Of a stretch of DNA of 6,973 nt, positions 5,830 to 6,973 are shown in pieces. The DNA lies in assembly GCA_903930165.1 (NCBI GenBank), contig CAIYXO010000468.1, positions 1-6,973 of the forward strand, written 5' to 3'. The notes below the pieces were generated by a model, which was not told where the DNA came from, searched no databases, and saw only the letters and a list, made by a program, of their open reading frames with translations. Positions within the stretch are counted from its first letter, which is position 1, and every line of letters begins with the position of its first letter. Source of the stretch: an uncultured Verrucomicrobiota bacterium (GTDB lineage Bacteria > Verrucomicrobiota > Verrucomicrobiia > Limisphaerales > UBA9464). A program made the position numbers and the translations under genes.

Positions 5830-6870
5830 ATGAATCGCAAATACAGTTGGTCAGCACTCGTCATTGGCGCCGGACTCGCCGGTTCAGCCCAGGCACAGAG
5901 CCAGCTGAGCACCTACAATCTCATCGTCCGCAACACTTTGTATCAGGCGAATCATGTTTATGGGCGAGTGATGGCCCAGAACATCGACACGCGTTCCAGC
6001 AGCGGCAACTCGGGGCAGAACATCGAGATCGGGTCCCGTTTGGGCGCTGCGAATTCGGATGGAATCACGCCGATTCCTTCGCAAAGCACACCGAGTTTGT
6101 TGGTTGGCAACCGGATTCGCACCGATTCCGGGGATGTCATCCGGCTCATGAACGGAAGCGCGTTCCTCGATCAGAATTCTTCCGACGCACCGGCTACCCC
6201 GATTGACCTTCAGCAGTCCTCAAACGGAGCCACCATCCAACGGGCTTCGCCGATTGGCACGGCCCAGCAGGGAACCTTTGATGCGGTGTACAATTCCGTG
6301 GTGACCGAGGCGTCGACCTACAGCGGCTACACCGCGAATGCGACGACCGCCACATCCGGCACACGGACCACTTTCACCATTCCGGCCTCCACTTCGGTCC
6401 GGCAGGTCGTCTTCAACCTGACTTATTCCCAAGCTGACGCGATTTTCGAGACCCAGAATGCGGAGGTCCAGTTCGACCTCAATGGTCGTCAGGTCAGTTC
6501 CTTGGATTTCATCATCGTAAACATCGCCGGCTTCACCAGCGAGAACTTCAACTCGCAGGTCAACTTCCTTGGAAGCATCACGAGCGACGTGAACCTGCGT
6601 TCCCGCGTTCTCTGGAATTTCCATGAGGCGGACGAAGACATCGAGTTGAACAGGAACTGGTACGGTTCGATCTTGGCCCCCGAGGCCAGACTGACGGGCA
6701 ATTCGAACCTCGACGGTTCTGCGGCCGTGAAGAATGTCCTCTTCAATGCCGAGATCCACGGGCCTGCTTGGGCGGGTGTTCCCGAGCCTTCCACCTACGC
6801 TGCGATCACCTTCGTGGCTGCCGTCGGCGGAATGACGGTCTGGCGTCGGCGTCGTGCGTCGAAGGCCTGA
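5830..6870 (+). CDS. Secreted PEP-CTERM protein, choice-of-anchor A family
   Basis: A 346-residue exported protein. Residues 1-22 are a Sec signal peptide (MNRK, hydrophobic core, cut after AQA). From YNLIVRNTLYQANHVYGRV (29-47) to the block RSRVLWNFHEADEDIEL (258-274) and GSILAPEARLTGNSNLDGS (279-297) it follows the choice-of-anchor A pattern, a beta-rich surface domain found with several anchoring tails. The tail is a PEP-CTERM signal: VPEP (317-320), a hydrophobic helix (about 322-338) and RRRR (339-342). Tails of this kind are recognised by exosortases, which process the protein as it is sent outside the cell, often with extracellular polysaccharide. No exosortase lies in the window. The domain's binding partner is not known. 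The mature part is rich in Ser, Thr, Asn and Gln, has no cysteine, and has lower GC (about 55% in a sampled row) than the operon. Intact, with the start fixed by the signal peptide. Probably transcribed alone from the promoter region at 5740-5768. Confidence 0.9.
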   Translation: MNRKYSWSALVIGAGLAGSAQAQSQLSTYNLIVRNTLYQANHVYGRVMAQNIDTRSSSGNSGQNIEIGSRLGAANSDGITPIPSQSTPSLLVGNRIRTDSGDVIRLMNGSAFLDQNSSDAPATPIDLQQSSNGATIQRASPIGTAQQGTFDAVYNSVVTEASTYSGYTANATTATSGTRTTFTIPASTSVRQVVFNLTYSQADAIFETQNAEVQFDLNGRQVSSLDFIIVNIAGFTSENFNSQVNFLGSITSDVNLRSRVLWNFHEADEDIELNRNWYGSILAPEARLTGNSNLDGSAAVKNVLFNAEIHGPAWAGVPEPSTYAAITFVAAVGGMTVWRRRRASKA

Positions 6871-6913
6871 GAAACCGGGCCCGGACCATTTCACATCACC
6901 GGCCGAGGGCTTC

Positions 6914-6973
6914 TCAGAGCCAGCGGCTGGCGAGGTTTCTCTCGGCCGCCTTCAGGCGTTCCGTGTTGAGCCC
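6914..6973 (-). CDS. C-terminal end of an unidentified convergent gene (5' part outside window)
   Basis: Reading leftward from the right edge gives 19 codons, GLNTERLKAAERNLASRWL, then TGA. Seventeen of 19 third positions are G or C, as expected for coding sequence in this genome, and the peptide looks like an amphipathic C-terminal helix. Of the other two minus-strand frames, one hits a stop within seven codons and the other has AT-rich third positions. The gene would converge on the PEP-CTERM gene with 43 bp between stop codons. The family cannot be named from 19 residues. Confidence 0.45.
   Translation of the reverse strand, partial: GLNTERLKAAERNLASRWL

Noticed and set aside
6900..6948. 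Inverted repeat CGGCCGAG/CTCGGCCG with an inner GCCAG-CGG-CTGGC hairpin as a terminator
   Set aside because: The 33-base outer loop, lack of a T-run and overlap with the probable C-terminal codons at 6914-6973 make it more likely a by-product of GC-rich coding sequence.
1..6973. tRNA, rRNA, CRISPR array, insertion sequence or transposase
   Set aside because: Looked for on both strands; no characteristic motif, regular repeat-spacer pattern or transposase domain was found.

Overview
The window looks like chromosomal DNA from a high-GC, Gram-negative-type bacterium. A Verrucomicrobiota member is the best guess: the last full gene ends in a PEP-CTERM sorting tail of the VPEPSTY type, common in that phylum, and the squalene-synthase fragment and CHASE-type hybrid kinase fit. 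This is an inference from protein style; there is no rRNA or other marker gene here. Sampled GC is about 70% in the kinase gene and about 55% in the PEP-CTERM gene.

Left part (2-4103, plus strand): three tightly packed genes in one apparent operon. They are the C-terminal part of a squalene/phytoene synthase family enzyme (start outside the window), an 870-residue membrane-bound CHASE-PAS-histidine kinase-receiver hybrid sensor, and an NDUFA9-like atypical short-chain dehydrogenase/reductase. Both junctions are 4-base ATGA overlaps, so translation is probably coupled. The kinase probably senses something outside the cytoplasm, but its output partner is not in the window.

Middle (4087-5136, minus strand): a secreted DUF4097-type putative adhesin converging on the operon, with a 17-bp tail-to-tail overlap. 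An 8-bp inverted repeat spans both stop codons. The protein carries a very regular 18-residue repeat, made of 9-residue half-units, that should form a beta-solenoid.

Divergent intergenic region (5137-5829, 693 bp): no convincing gene. It holds a striking rod-like imperfect inverted repeat of about 127 bp (5214-5340), a terminator-like hairpin after it, several short dyads, and a candidate promoter with a sigma-54-like -24/-12 element and an overlapping sigma-70-like alternative. A hairpin and a strong but oddly close Shine-Dalgarno sequence precede the next gene.

Right part (5830-6973): a secreted PEP-CTERM protein of the choice-of-anchor A type, then the last 19 codons of a probable convergent gene running in from the right edge. 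The adhesin-like and PEP-CTERM genes diverge from the same region, so both may serve the cell surface or an extracellular matrix; this is inference from location only. The most unusual item is the structured element at 5214-5340, which I cannot assign to a known family.
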